Source: Lunularia cruciata
Taxonomy: Eukaryota > Streptophyta > Marchantiopsida > Lunulariales > Lunulariaceae
DNA length: 64,000 bases
Reading direction: 5' to 3'
Assembly: GCA_948567375.1 (NCBI GenBank)
Contig: OX419756.1
Location: forward strand, 8,251,001 to 8,315,000
This document shows positions 1 to 13,300 of the stretch, piece after piece (the stretch's first letter is position 1; every line of letters starts with the position of its first letter). The notes beneath the pieces are model-generated. The model did no database searches and was not told the DNA's origin. It was given only the letters and a program-made list of their open reading frames with translations. The position numbers were made by a program, and so were the translations under genes.

Positions 1-2598
1 GGTGAGGATGTTGATCATCTTTTTTCGTCTCGATGAGAGAAACACCACGAAATTCCATATATTGTCACATCAGTCGCTGAGATGTGGCCCCAGACTGATC
101 ACAAGAAATAAAGATGTAAGGCGGGCACCGATATAAGCACGATAATATCTATATATATGAGCCATAAGGAATAGAAGCAGTTCGAAGAACTGGGGATCCA
201 GAACGCACAAAATAGGGAACCGAGAACGTGCCTAAGGAATGGAAGTATGACGTAATGCAAACAGATATACTGGAGAAATGGGAGCATATGTATTCTGTAA
301 AGAAATACAGAACACGTTGTAAACAGGCCAGTTCCATACCCACGTCTGACTGGACTGATTCTGACCTGACATTTGATAGTAAAACAGTAAAGATCGTCAT
401 AACTGTCAGTTCCATAGGGAAGTCAGCTGGCGTATGTCTCAGTTACATATTACATAGTGTGATGTTTGTGATGCATAGGTACCTGGAGCACAGAGTGCGT
501 AGGAGCAAATGTAACCTTGAGAAAAACGAATGACGTAGTCACAGTACCATATTGTTAGTGCATAGGACATCAACCGCACAATCTCAGGACCAACTAAAGA
601 GACGCCACCGCAGCGAGTGTATGAAGACTGGGACTTACCTCTGCATGCTCTATGTCAGCATGAGCCCGTTAACGCTACAAAGGAAGAAGCAGTCTTTTCA
701 CAGTAAGTCTGCACGATAAACACCCACGACAGGTATCTAATTCACTCATTTAAAGGCAGACAGACGATGGCATCACCGATGAAAACGTCACATTATACAG
801 TTAGACAATATTTTAACTTTGGAATCTTAATCAAGCAGAAAATATCGATAAGTCGTATTGCGGTTCTGTTGAAGTTTACACTTCTGTAATTCTATCAGCA
901 TTGAAACACCAGATCAATTCTTATCTTTCATGATTTATATGTTGCGTCGCGAAACGGGTGGGGAACTTCTTAAACTACAGATGAAGTAGAAGATGAAGAA
1001 TAGAACATACTTCCAGCTCCAGATTAAGGATGAGGACAAAGGGTCTATGTGTATTTGTACATGAACAAATATAGTACCAACCAGTAAAGACCTAAGAGCT
1101 CTCAATGGAAAACCCAGGTAGTAATCCGTACTAAGTCATCAAGTCAATGATCCTCTATTTCTTTCTCCCTCAACTGCTGTAATCATATGTCAGGAACAAG
1201 ACGTTCTCAGGTTGGAGTGATAATGTAAAAAGTTTGGAGTTTAGTGGAAAACAATGTTTGATCAACATACCTTGCGTTGATTGTTCTAAGTTTAATGTAA
1301 CGCTCCAAGAAAAGAGCTAAGGATAGTTTATGATAAAGACCCTTTATGTTAATTGGTCCGATTACAATTCATCGTTCTTAGGAATCAGTTCTTTCTATAA
1401 GTAAAAGGGACGCCTAGTGGCTCCTGGCATTATAGACTTTTAACGATACTTAACACGACAATCAATCGCGCAAAAGTTAGCCTGTCCAAACGAACTCCCT
1501 ACGAACACCAGAATAACTATCTGAAGAGTAAGGGAGATCATCAGAAAGTCACTATAGGAAGACTATGTTAGGGTTGGTTCGTTAACGCTAGTATATGTTA
1601 AGGTCATCATATACATGGACCGTTGCCTCCTCCACAGTCGTACTGTATGTCAAGAACAGTTAGGACAGATGCCCGTTCTTCCATGCACCTTTTTGCCTCC
1701 ACAAGTTCGCGATATGGTATCAGAGTTCCATGTTCTGGAGAAATTAATATGCTTTAATTGAACAAGGCGGTTCTCACTCCAAACAAATGAGTTCTTTTCT
1801 GTAAGAGGAGCATTGGCCAAGAAAAGTGCAGATAAATCCCCTAATGCAGCTTCTCAACTCCGGACCAATGTGAGTTTAACATATGATCACCAACTTTAAG
1901 TGATTATGAGGATCCTAAGCTCGGGGAAAGATGTTAAGCAAGTACTGAGGTGATATCAATCCTCGTCTTGGCGGCCCGTGACACCAGATCTTCCAGCTGG
2001 TGGTACATTCCACCTATTTTACATCTAGTGGATCAAATACTGATTGGAAGCCCAAGAAAGACCTCCCAGCATACAGTAGTCTTCATGATAAATATGGATG
2101 AACTTCCCTGAGATATCAAAAACCCTTCATCCAATGATTTAACGGTTTGAGATAATGAATAATGTGCATACACTATACTCGGGGTGGTACGGCATCAACA
2201 GAACGACAGGAAGCATGTATGTTTAAACAAAGACCATGAAGAAGATGAAAGTGAATATGACATCCCGAAGTGCATAAACAATAATACGTGCTTCCTAAAT
2301 GCCATTCGCATTACAGTTTTGATAGGTGTTCCTCTTGACATGACCATACCTTATCCAGTTACCCTGAAAATGATCAGTGAACATTATCTACACGAGCAAT
2401 ATCTACATAGATCTGAATCTCACACCTGTCAGAACGTAGAATATTCTTGAAGCACACAGCCTCCATCACATCTTAGAAGTTGCTAAGAGAAAGGACGAAA
2501 GAATGTCACTCACCCCTATACCTCTATATTTGGAGTGTACGAAATGTATACGAGAGGTTCTTGCAGGAGCTGAACTGTACTCTACACGAATAATTTGT
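1..2598. other. Unassigned sequence, no gene recognised
   Basis: Base composition is moderate, unlike the AT-rich blocks further on. The longest open frames are about 100 codons, show no recognisable motif, and are not flanked by convincing splice signals. I see no RNA gene or repeat. It may be the downstream intergenic space of the minus-strand gene that ends at 2599. Confidence 0.4.
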
Positions 2599-4231
2599 TC
2601 AGCAGTTTTTGCATGTATCTCCGTGTCTGCATCGTTTGACTTCAAAAAGTAGTCTTTCATCTGCATGACTCATACCGAACTCTAGTATGATCTGCACTGC
2701 CTGTTCATCAATGTCATATACATTACATATCAGTGCAAATTATAGCAGTAGAATTAATGAACTTGAGTTACTCCTCACTCTTGAAACATAGATTGCCAAC
2801 ACAGGGGAACACTAGTGTGCAACCCTTACTAATCTTTATCTCCACCAGCACGCTGCAGGAACCAGGTATCCAGATAAATCGAGTCCCTCTCGAGAGGCTT
2901 TCCTGTCCCGAACCACGTTCTGTCCCCGTGAGAAAGAGGTACATGGACACCAGATACATAAGACAGACACTCCAGAGAGGGGCCAGCACCAAGTGCGCTT
3001 CTCGGTATGTTATAAACATTATCAGTTAGCAGCTCGCTAAACATCGTGAATAGTCACAGGAATTGGAAGATCTATTGCTTACGTACTGCATATTAAGATA
3101 CAACTTGTCCGACCTGAAGCCCGACCCAGTTTTACAGAGACGTTCACTTTGGTTAAATGAATGATCGCTGACACCGAGCTACTTCGCCCTTTCTCTAAAT
3201 ATCTTCTATTCCGTGTATTAAACAGCCAGCAAATTAATTGCCACGTGGTGAACATTGGGAATATTTGGTGAAGAAGACATACATTCGTCTATACCAACCA
3301 TACATTGGAAAAGAGAATGACAATGGAGGTTTACCTTATCCTTGCTCGATAACTGGTAGGTGCGCATGAAGTCATCCACAAAGGTCTCATGCTGCAAAAA
3401 GTGTACGGCGTCAAATTCTATCGTGTCTGTGCAACCCATACTCAGTGAGAGCAAATGATAGTTGCTGGAGATAAACCCATTATAGCTCGATATCCACATC
3501 AGTGTCTGATATGTTGCACTGTTCAGAGGTAATATATCACTCCTTTTTCTCATAAAGTCAACACCTTGGAATTTGGAGTTCTAGTCAAGTAAGACCAATC
3601 TATAACAAATAGAAACCTGAGGTTTGCGGACATAACCAGCCAAGATTGATAGAGGTCTCACCACTTGATCTATTGCATGTTTGTTGGTAACTGGGTTCTG
3701 TTCAGCATGGGATTTAAGTAAAAGCTGCAAGCATCCAAGATAGGATCACTATTTCTTGCAGGTATGATATTCCAAGTTCGTAAGATTGTAACTACCTATC
3801 AGATCTGGAGCCAATACTTTATGAACTGCTTATCAGCATTAGATTTATCAAACTAAAATTCTTCACAATGCATTCAAACCCAAATTAGGAAAGTCTGTAG
3901 TTATGAAAGAGATGAACGTACCTCTTTGAAGATGGGATCTGCAGATTCTTTGGCTTGTTTTGCGTACATGATGACGATCCTGAGTGCCTTGTCTGCAGTG
4001 ATTGAGTCTCGAAGTCAATACAAGCTTATACGCATGGAAGTAATCGTATCGAGCAAATTCTATCCATGTCGTTTATTCTCACAAACTTATTTGACACACC
4101 AATTCTTACTCAGAAGATGAGCGACAAATATGATCCTTACCTGCCGTTGGCAAACTATACTTCTTCGCCATACTTTGAAGCCAATCAAGTTGCTGCTGCT
4201 CTAATGTCAACGTAATTTCCAACTTCGACAT
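2599..4231 (-). CDS. Small two-repeat protein ending in a Cys-rich tail, five exons, possibly broken
   Basis: I do not recognise the family. Exons read on the minus strand: 4231-4141 (starts MSKLEITLTLEQQQLDW), 3992-3922 (DKALRIVIMYAKQAKESAD), 3518-3477, 3391-3335 (HETFVDDFMRTYQLSSKDK) and 2700-2599 (AVQIILEFGMSHADERLLF, ending CRHGDTCKNC then TGA). Exons 1, 2, 4 and 5 have GT/AG borders and compatible phases. The product, about 120 aa, has two copies of one unit: a short beta-like start, a helix with M-x-x-x-Y-x-L, then D-K-A-(L/V)-x-I-(V/I). This resembles a ribbon-helix-helix-sized fold, but that is inference. Exon 3 in the expected phase holds a TAA at 3480-3482 (minus strand). Only a weak GTGGAT donor inside the exon would avoid it. 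The gene may therefore be a recent pseudogene, or exon 3 may be wrongly drawn. Confidence 0.6.
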
Positions 4232-5060
4232 TCTGCAACCTGTCTAATAAAATCCCCAATACAAGAATTATCAAAATCCAAGAGTTCGAAGGGTTGAGAC
4301 CTGAGAGTAAATAAAAGCTAGTCCATTTAGCTCCATACATTTATTACCAAATGCGGATGACACGGTTGAGCTAGAGACAGTCGGTGGACAAACTTGTTTT
4401 CAGGCACGGCGAAAGGTTGATGCCTCACTTCTGACCAAAGGAGATGGCTACACCGACGAGAAAGGAACAAAGAAACCAACGAGCATCCTACGATAATAAC
4501 ACCTGACAAGAAGTTCGTGATGCAACAATTGAACCAACCACCTTGCCATGAAGTGCAACATACAAAAACGTCCTTATACCTCTAGTACGTGGGAGAAGAG
4601 CATTCCCTGTGCTTCATGCGGATGAATTGTTAGAATTTCTTGAACAGGTGATGAAGCGTGACTGAGTGTGCGAGAAAGCAGGATTGCTCAAGACTCGGGT
4701 GAAAGATTGTTTTTTGGTGGCCAAAATTTAGTAGCAAACTTAACAGCAGAATATCCACCCCGGACATGCCCACTAAATTGCTCTACGAATTGTCCAATTC
4801 ATTCCAAACCTCTCACGCACAAGATCTTCAAGTCCAAGGTTACGTGACACTAAATTTTGACAATTCAACTCAAGGAAATCCTGAAGAATGAGCACCGAAT
4901 CAGTGCGGTGAAATATTGGAATTTTTTAAAAACCTATAACTAAGGGAGAATTAACTTTCCCTGATGGCATGCTTGCAGATACATTACAGCAACAGTAGGA
5001 GCAAGACTTGTTCTACACTTGCTAACTCTGTTTTCGAATAGACTCGAAAGTATCCTGCCG
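4232..5060. other. Upstream region of the small minus-strand gene
   Basis: This holds the 5' flank of the gene starting at 4231. No TATA box or other site stands out, and no coding frame is convincing. Confidence 0.3.
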
Positions 5061-5270
5061 GTACATGAGCCAGCGAAGTAAAGTTCTAAGAAAACAGGGA
5101 AAGCAATATACTCAAATGCTCAAGAGGAATTCCTATCTCACTTCAGAACCTAAGTATGAACAGCAGACTCGAATATGCTGTGCTCGAGAGGAATTCCTCG
5201 TTCTAATTAGCACCCACTATGTTGCTCGTAAACCGCAGGGGATGATCAATCCCCTTATGATCGTGATCGT

Positions 5271-5428
5271 AACACAATTACCTTTAGGAAATCCTTGGAA
5301 AGTTCCACCAGCGGACAACACTGCAGCGCAGTGCTCTGGAACCCCTCGCAACACAATTACCTTTAGAAAATCCTTATGAAGTTCCACCAGCGGACAACAC
5401 TGCAGCGCTGTGCTCTGGAACCCTCGCA
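5271..5428. repeat. 79-bp tandem duplication
   Basis: Two adjacent units start at 5271 and 5350, each beginning AACACAATTACCTTTAG and running through TTCCACCAGCGGACAACACT to the CCCTCGCAA end. They differ at a handful of positions. The open frames across them look incidental. Confidence 0.85.
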
Positions 5429-5679
5429 AAACTCGAGACTGAACAAACAATCGCAAGGCAAATCAGGTGAGTTCCGCATACGGTACGCGGTTAATCCATA
5501 GTCACAACTCAGGTCCTGGGCGTGCATCCACTACGTCGCAAGAAAGTGACGCGGATGCGACGCGTTGCGGCATGACGAGGATTTTGGTGCCTGTACTTCC
5601 TGTGACTTGGATCCAGGACAGTGGCAGAGGACTTGCGCAGCTACTGTACTGTGCAAGGAAAGAGGAGGATTCGGATGAC

Positions 5680-6013
5680 TATACGGTAGAGCGGATTTCC
5701 AGTATTACAAAAGGGAAACGGAGCCGCATCCTGCGGGGACCTACAGTTAGATTCCGATGAATATACCGCAGAGCGAATTTCGATTTGTGCGTGTCATCCT
5801 TGTATAGGGCAATGCTAACCTTATCTGTATCGTTCCAATCTTATCGAATGTCCCCGAAGGGACGACATTTCCAGTATTACAAAAAGGAAACGGAGCCGCA
5901 TCTGCGGGGACCTACAGTAAGATTCCGATGAATATACGGTAGAGCGGATTCCCAGTATCACAAAAGGGAAACGGAGCCGCATCCTCCGGGAACCTAGAGT
6001 CAGATTCCGAGGT
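5680..6013. repeat. Three copies of an ~80-bp GC-rich repeat
   Basis: Copies lie at about 5680-5759, 5868-5931 and 5931-6013. Each contains CCAGTATYACAAAAGG, then AAACGGAGCCGCATC, and ends near AGATTCCGA. Copies two and three are contiguous; about 110 bp separates copies one and two. Function unknown. The third copy marks the switch to AT-rich sequence. Confidence 0.8.
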
Positions 6014-6149
6014 CTAAAATTTCAGCGGTAAGAGATATCATTCTCTTCCTTTGTAATATATTTTAGAAAATGTGTGCTAATTTTTTATTTTCATTAAAAT
6101 ATTTTATATTTTGAATAGTGTGTTATTTTTTTACCAAGAACATTGGCGG

Positions 6150-6358
6150 GATATAATCCATAGGAAAATTATCACATTAGGTGGTGTTTTTTAGGATGTT
6201 CCAATAATTTGTAAACCTTATGATTTATATAACTTGAAAAATGCTTAGATGCTATATAGCAGATTTCCCACATGATATTATTGAAACCTAACTCCATTTT
6301 ATCTCTTTTGTCTCTCCCTTGATTGGATTTTCCATCCTTCATGTGTTCTACATGGTAG
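6150..6358 (+). mobile_element. Decayed 3' tail of the non-LTR family
   Basis: It aligns by eye with the 3' untranslated tail of the element at 58840-62549. Shared steps include AATCCATAGGA, ATCACATTAGGTG, the GCAGATTTC block, TTTTGTCTCTCCCTTG and the end CCATCCTTCATG. No coding remnant precedes it. Confidence 0.65.
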
Positions 6359-8140
6359 CCTTTTACTTTCAGTTGCTTTTACATTCAAGAACCTTTCAAA
6401 TTTTGAGCTCAAGTTGTGCGGCGATGGACAAATGGTACATATGGTATGAGAGATTCCCTGTAAACATTCAAATAAAGTAAATAAAACTTTCAAAAGATAT
6501 TAAAAATAAGGCAACCATTAACATGCAACATTTTATAGAATATGACTTATCTCAAAAGCTATTTAAAAAAAGATAAGATTATCAATTATAAAACTGGTGA
6601 ATCTTTTATATATATATAAAAAGCATTTAGATCAAGTCTTCTTAAAACCCTTCACCAATTTGTATGGAGTGATTTGATGTCTTGCCTTGATTACTTGTTT
6701 ATGGTCCTTTGAAAGGATCAAATTTATTTGAAAAGGAATTGATTTAGAGGTATTATAGATTATATGGAGATAAGAAAAGTAGGAAAACACAAGAAGGATG
6801 GGAGATAAGAAAACATCTTGACTTGTTTACATAGAGGACAATTTTCTTCCCTATATAGTTTAGTCTGCAAGCTTTTAGTATAAATTTTTTAACTGTACCT
6901 TAAAAATTAATTTAATATTTAATATATTTGAGTTAATAAAAATTCCAAAGATTATTATCATATTTTTATCAAAAAATTTAATATTATTTTATGAATTATT
7001 CTAGCCTGGGACACGGACAAAGGTTCTTAACTTGTGCCTCAATGGGATTGGCGGAATTTCCCATTCTATATATTTTTATTTCGCATACCCAATGCGTTTT
7101 TAACTGGCGGTCCCATGCCCATTGGTGGAATTTCTCACACTGCACATCTTTATTTTGCATGTCCAATGGCGTCGTAAATTCCACGGAGCCACATGTGGAA
7201 CCTATGACCCCGTGGTTAGAATAATTCTTGTTATATTTGTAACAAGATCAAATGCAAATATTTTGATTACTATGAATTATTGTTGCTTTTTACAACTAGT
7301 TGATGCATTCAGTTTGAATATGATATTAGCTACCATATCCTCAAGACCTCATTAATCTTCAAATGATAATTAAATTATTATTCTGATTTTGAATGAGGCT
7401 TTATGTATTCATCAATATGATACTATATTTTTTTATGCATACTTGTATATATAATGATAGTGGTAAACTAAAGTTAAAATCATCCAGGATAGAAATATCT
7501 TGTGACTGATTCTTATGTATTTGATATAAACATAAAGTCAAAATTTTAGTATTGCATTAAAATTTTTAATATATATACAATATCAACCATTTGACGTTTG
7601 GCCACCCAACCATTAACTAAGAAATTTTTTATGTAATATTTATTAAAAAAATTATTCTAAAATCTGATTAGTAACTCTTGGAATTTTGAGTTCCCAAATT
7701 TGATCAAGAATTATCCTGAAGAAAGGCTAGGTAACTCCAACATAGCCTCAAAAAAATTAATTACTGATTAATTAAACCAGATTAGTGAGTGTTTCATTTG
7801 AATTAAATAAGGTGATCTAAAGAATGATAAGTATAACTAAATATATGGTCCATTAATTATAAAATATATGAAATTTTTTTGGTATGACTTTGCTTAAATT
7901 TTTTATAATATTTAAATATTTAGCTATTAATCAGTACTTTATAGTTTCATTGAAATTTATTCTCATTCATCAGTGGTTGAAATATTCATGGTAAATATTT
8001 TAAAAAATTCTATAATAAATTATTTAGAAATAATAATCTCAATGTGATTACATTCTTATTCTTTAAATTATAAGATATGTAAATATAGAAAGCAAACATG
8101 GAAAATAGCACTTATAGAAAGAAGTTCATAAGAAATAAAA

Positions 8141-8300
8141 ATAGAGTAAAAACACATGAAAGAGGAGGGGAAGACCCCGTTAAGTCCTACAAGGAGAGAC
8201 GAACAAGGTAGAATGGTGCTAGGTCCCAATAATATCTATATGAGAAATTTGCCTTACCACACCTAAGATATCCAAGCTATGCAAATCATAAGATCTACAA
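8141..8300 (-). mobile_element. Decayed 3' tail of the non-LTR family, minus strand
   Basis: Read on the minus strand it keeps the order AGCTTGGATATCTTAGGTG, then a GCAAATTTCTCATATAGAT block, a GGGACCTAGCACC step and the terminal GGGGTCTTCCCC stem of the family tail. It is heavily mutated and not preceded by a coding region. Confidence 0.6.
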
Positions 8301-9380
8301 ATTACTTAGGTATCATTTAGAGCGATTGCTCACATATGGATAAAATTAAGTAATAAAATAATGTAATTTTACTAATAAATATAAATTTTTTTTTGAGTGT
8401 ATAGAATTAAACTAAATTAAAATTTCAAATATCAACAATTTTTATTTATCATTGTATTAATTACAAAGACTATTGAGCAACTTCAATATAAATATCAATA
8501 TATGATTAAACTTATTCAGATCAAACCCTTTTTCAAAGGGGAGTACCTCTAAAGTCCTATTTTTGTTAATATACAATCTCAAGTGTAATAATGTTCATAT
8601 TACAGATGGCGAACTATACTATAGATGATAAAATTGATGAACCTCATATGCTCACTGACTTTAAAAGAATAAATGTATTTCTTATATATTATATTTCTTA
8701 AAAATGGTAAGTTTTATCAATCTTAGGTCTAGCATCAATTCCAACTTAATATAGTTTATGGAATGTGGTTATCTATACACTCTACAATTGATCTTATTTA
8801 CCATGTTACTAAATCACTGCCTACTATAGACATTAACAAATGCTATAATGTAGTTGAATCATGGCTCAAAGTCTAAATATTCTTAACTTGATTTTACCTT
8901 TCTCCTCATTTTATTGTCTAATAAAATTGACGCGTTTTTGTAATTATTATCCATCACAATTCCCATGTGAAGGTAACACATACGTCTTCTTAATTTGACT
9001 TTTACCTTTCTTCTCATTTTCTTTTCTAATAAAATTTAAGCGTGTTTATAATTATTATTTATCACATTCCCCACATAAAAGCACCACATACGAAGACTCC
9101 CGCATCATACACAGAACTGCCAATTACAAGGACTACCCAACCATATACATCAGTTTCCACAACCTCATTATTACATTGTTATTATTTGTTTTCAATCATC
9201 TATCAAGTAACTCTTGCCGGAAGTGATATTCTTAAGTCCAAACGGGTAAGTTAACACTTCCAGCAATTTGACATTAGATCAATTAATGTAAGATCAATAT
9301 TTGAGGTAGTTATTTTGAGAACTATGCAATCCCACACAAAAGAGATTCTCTTGACAAAACTCATCATATTAGAGAGAGAA

Positions 9381-10349
9381 AGTGAAGGAGGAGCGCTTCC
9401 TCAATGAATCTTTAGATTGCTTCAAGACACTGCTCGATGGCAGACAAGGTAAAACAATAAATCGTTTTCATGCCCGCCAGATCATGGACAATGGATCCAC
9501 CAATAATTTGATAAATCTAAGACCGGTTGAGACTCAACGGCACTACCTACCGTCAACGGCTACTCAACGAAGAACAATGGCATCCCATGCTTTTACTTCC
9601 ACCGGCAGTCAACGAGAGGACAGCTAAGACAGGCACCATATCAATGTCTAATAATGAAGAGTCCAATCCCACGCCAAAATAGCAGAGGATGTAACCAGAG
9701 ATGCCTCTGAGTTCAAGTAGCTCCGTAAGGACCATGTGTACAGACCAATTAATACTTGCAAGCACCAGGGAGGTGAAGATGGCTCACAGCTGAGAGAGGT
9801 CTTGTCCATAAGGGTGACATGCCACCAACCTCACAGTAGACAGATCTCTTCTATGAACTTAAACTTAGACATGGGACGGTTAGTTTCTATTATTACATGA
9901 TCCTACTCTACAGGGAACAATTCCCTTATCGAAGACCAAAGTCTCAATTAACTGTGTACCTCTTGGATGGCTCCTGTGAATTTTTTAACCTGACTTGACG
10001 GCTGCACCCCTTAGCACAAGTTGGCTTATCGGAGCAGAAACTGTGGTTGTGGCAGGAGTCGAAAACCAAAGCTTCGTAATATTTTTCTTCCAAGTCACAG
10101 AATGGCAGGGTAACTCAGCTAAGCCCTAGCATGGATGGAACTTGTGCAGCTTCAGATAACCATTATGAGGACGTCTAAAGCAGATGGTCCCCAGATGCTG
10201 CGACATCCACAAGAAAGGAAACATGCCAAAGTATACGGCACACATAAGACAACACCAACCAGTTCATAAGGGAATCCACCATCGTATGTATAGCTCTAAC
10301 CCACCTCTGAGGACACTGTCTTAAAAATGAAGGCTACCTAAGGAACACA
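9381..10349. other. Intergenic sequence downstream of the SWAP70-like gene
   Basis: Base composition returns to that of the genic parts. I see no supportable gene. The segment next to 10350 should contain the 3' untranslated region of the minus-strand gene; no clear polyadenylation motif is seen. Confidence 0.35.
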
Positions 10350-13300
10350 TTAGTTTTCAGCAATTTGGTTGTCCATCGAGTCGCCGCTGGTTGGGTGAGT
10401 AGTGTTCTCTGTTGGTACGGGTGTTGCGCTCTTGGTACCTGCAGTAGAATCAGGTGTTTGCTCAACCTGTGCACTTTTCGACTGGAGCCCCGGGACAACA
10501 TCCTCAGGTTGAGTATGTGCGACTTCAGATGGCATAACGTCAGGAGTAGAGGCATGTGCACCTTCTGACGATAACACGGCTTCAGGAGGATCTGTATCTT
10601 GATCTTCTGACAGATTCACTTCAGGAGGTCCTGTTCGTGACCTTTCTGATGGAATTTCAATTGCCAACGATCGAGGAGTTTCTGTACTCGACGTAATGTC
10701 AATAGCTGCTCCTGGAGCCGAAGGTTCTATAACAGGATTTGAGCTGATTTCCTTCTCACGTTTTCCTTCAGGGTCGGAACTCAACAACTCGGGTGTGATC
10801 GGATCATAAGTAAAGTCTCCCTCCTCTGCATCAGAACCAACAAGGGGAGGTCCGACCGTACCAGGAGTCGATAACCCAACAGGACCATCCATGGCAGATT
10901 TTTCCGCCACCTCCCCATGGTTGACTTCCAGTGCCTGCATCGTTAGACCCTTTCCCGCTGCATCCTTTTCTTCCAATAAACTTAAATATCTGCAAACACA
11001 ACCACTCACAGCCCTAGACAGTAAGCGATACCAGAAAATGATATCCTCAGCACATAGGCTCTTCAGAGGAGGCTGTGTCAGGACCCAACTGCATATCGTC
11101 ACTACCGTAATTAAAACATTCAACCATATCCGCCACAACATTCAAGAGTTCTAATAAGCACCTTGCAGCTTGATCACGGTAATATTCTGCTTGCGCCTGC
11201 CACTGTTTCGCCAGATGAAAGGCTTCCTCCTTAGCAGCCACTGCCCCTAACTCACTCGCTTTGGCTAGTCTGACCTTCTCATCAGCATCTGCTGCTGCCC
11301 GTCTGGCACTTTCTTCCGCCCGTACAACGGCACCTTCCATCATGACAATTTGTTCCCTCCCTTTCCCAAGCTCAACTCGCCACCTCTGTGCTTCTTGTAA
11401 TGCATTCTCCCTAGTTTTCATTGCAGCAGCTAATCTTTCTTCTCCTGCTCTGACCTGCAAGAAACCATGCAAATTATGGACAGTTCATGCAGTTAGGGTC
11501 AACATCTTCGAGCCAGTCACTCATTTTGGGTCTAGCCATCATCGTATAAGTAGTCCAGCGACGCAGGAACAAGTTTGTCGTGAGCAAATGCTCAACACTT
11601 GTCGTAGATTTATTTGCTCCACTCATCCTCGCAACCCACTACTCCTGGGTTAACCATGTAGGTAGCAAGCAAGTTTGAGACTTCAAAAGCTCAGTGAACG
11701 ATGCCTCCGTGTGAAGGTCCCAAAACTAGAATTCCAACTCTTTACAGCCACTCAAGTTCGCAAGCAAGGAGGAAAAGTTAATACCTCTCGAGCGGCATGA
11801 TACAGTCTGTCGTCAAACTCTTTTCTCAAGCGTTCAATTTCAGATTGAGCATTTCTTCGCTCCTTATCCATGGCCCGTGCGGCGGATGCTGCTGCTTCGG
11901 CAGCTTCCGCAGTCTCAGAAAGACGATCAGCCATTTCCTTTATAGTGAAGTCACGAGCTCTTAGATCTCTTGCCACTTGATTCAGCTCCTCATCCTTCAC
12001 TCTTAGAGTTTCCTGAGAAACGGCATGTTATGGCCTTAGAGTACTGCCTAAGATTCATGGTATCATGACTTCCTTGTTAAATCCAGGACCTTGCTTTAAC
12101 ATCACGAGAAGCTACGCGGCACAAAGGAACAAAAATTCGTTGACTAAAAGATTTCTAAGATCCATATCTCTTGAATCAGATTTTCAAGTTGATACTCTTC
12201 AAGAGACCGCAAGTTACAAATCTCGTAAGAGCACTCGATCAATTGACCCTCTATGCTATATCAAGCTTTTAGTCAAGAATTTGTTCATCGAAACCAAACA
12301 TATGGAAAAAGTTGAAACACTGGCATCGGCTGCAACACTTATCTTTCACATTCGTCTCCCGTTGAAGGGATTGCTGGAGAGACCATGGAGTGTAAGACAC
12401 CCCCTACTGTGACCTCCCAACAAATTATAAGCATAAATGGCAGATATATCAGCTATCCTACTAACTATTTAGTTTCTACTCGCGTACTAGCATGCAGCTG
12501 GCATACCAGAGCTACACGACTACGTAGCATTCAGCTAAAGATCTTATCGTTCACAGTCCCCATGCCAATAGAGATGGATTGCCAGGTGAATCATCGAATC
12601 TAGAGCTTCATTTGCGACTTCCAATTTTGCCATCTGTTTGCGGTTATAAAATGACTAAATAAATATGAAGCTGGGAAAATACCCTCATGATGTCTGACAT
12701 ATCATTCGATGAAGTATGACTTAGCCGAGGAAGACTTGGCTTCACAGCTTCCTTCAAAGACGTGTGTATCTCTTTCATCCCCTCTCTTGCGGTAGCATTG
12801 GCTGCTGAGACCACTGCAGCCACCGTCCCAAGCTTGGCATGTCCATTCCCACTCAGAGAATCGACTGCTTCTTTATGAGCTTTCAACACTAAAGCAGCCG
12901 CTCTGCATTTGCAATCAGTGCTTAGTTCATGCAACCAGAAAAAGTAGCCAAGCATCTAGTGGGTTAAAAGCTAAACTGTGCTACATGAGACCTTATAGAA
13001 CACATCAGCACCCAAGAAAACAAACAGACACCCGAGGCAAACACAAATATACACCCTCTTCACTTCTGAGCAGCCTAAGTTCTGAACAGTATAAGATACA
13101 TCTGGAATTTCATGTAGAGATGTTGACTAGCTGAATCCGTCTGAAACAAAGTTCTACATTTATTTGGTGAAACAGAAGTAATCACTGCGAAGCTGAATTC
13201 GTGTTCTTCAGAACTAACCTCAATGTAGACACCCAGGCTCGAGCAATAGTTGGTGTCTCTGCACATAGATAATACTCTTTCTTTTGAGGGGAACCAATAT

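Larger units (their letters stand above)
6014..9380. other. AT-rich gene-free block
   Basis: No coding frame is convincing. It contains two decayed non-LTR tails (6150-6358 plus, 8141-8300 minus) and a diverged ~74-bp tandem pair at about 7051-7172 built on GGAATTTCYCA and ATTTYGCATRYCCAATG. The remainder is low-complexity AT-rich sequence. Confidence 0.6.

Noticed and set aside
10990-11161. N-terminal 50 residues of the 263-codon minus-strand frame (MLWRIWLNVLITVV) as a membrane segment
   Set aside because: This is intron sequence between the donor below 11162 and the acceptor above 10989; the exon phases match without it.
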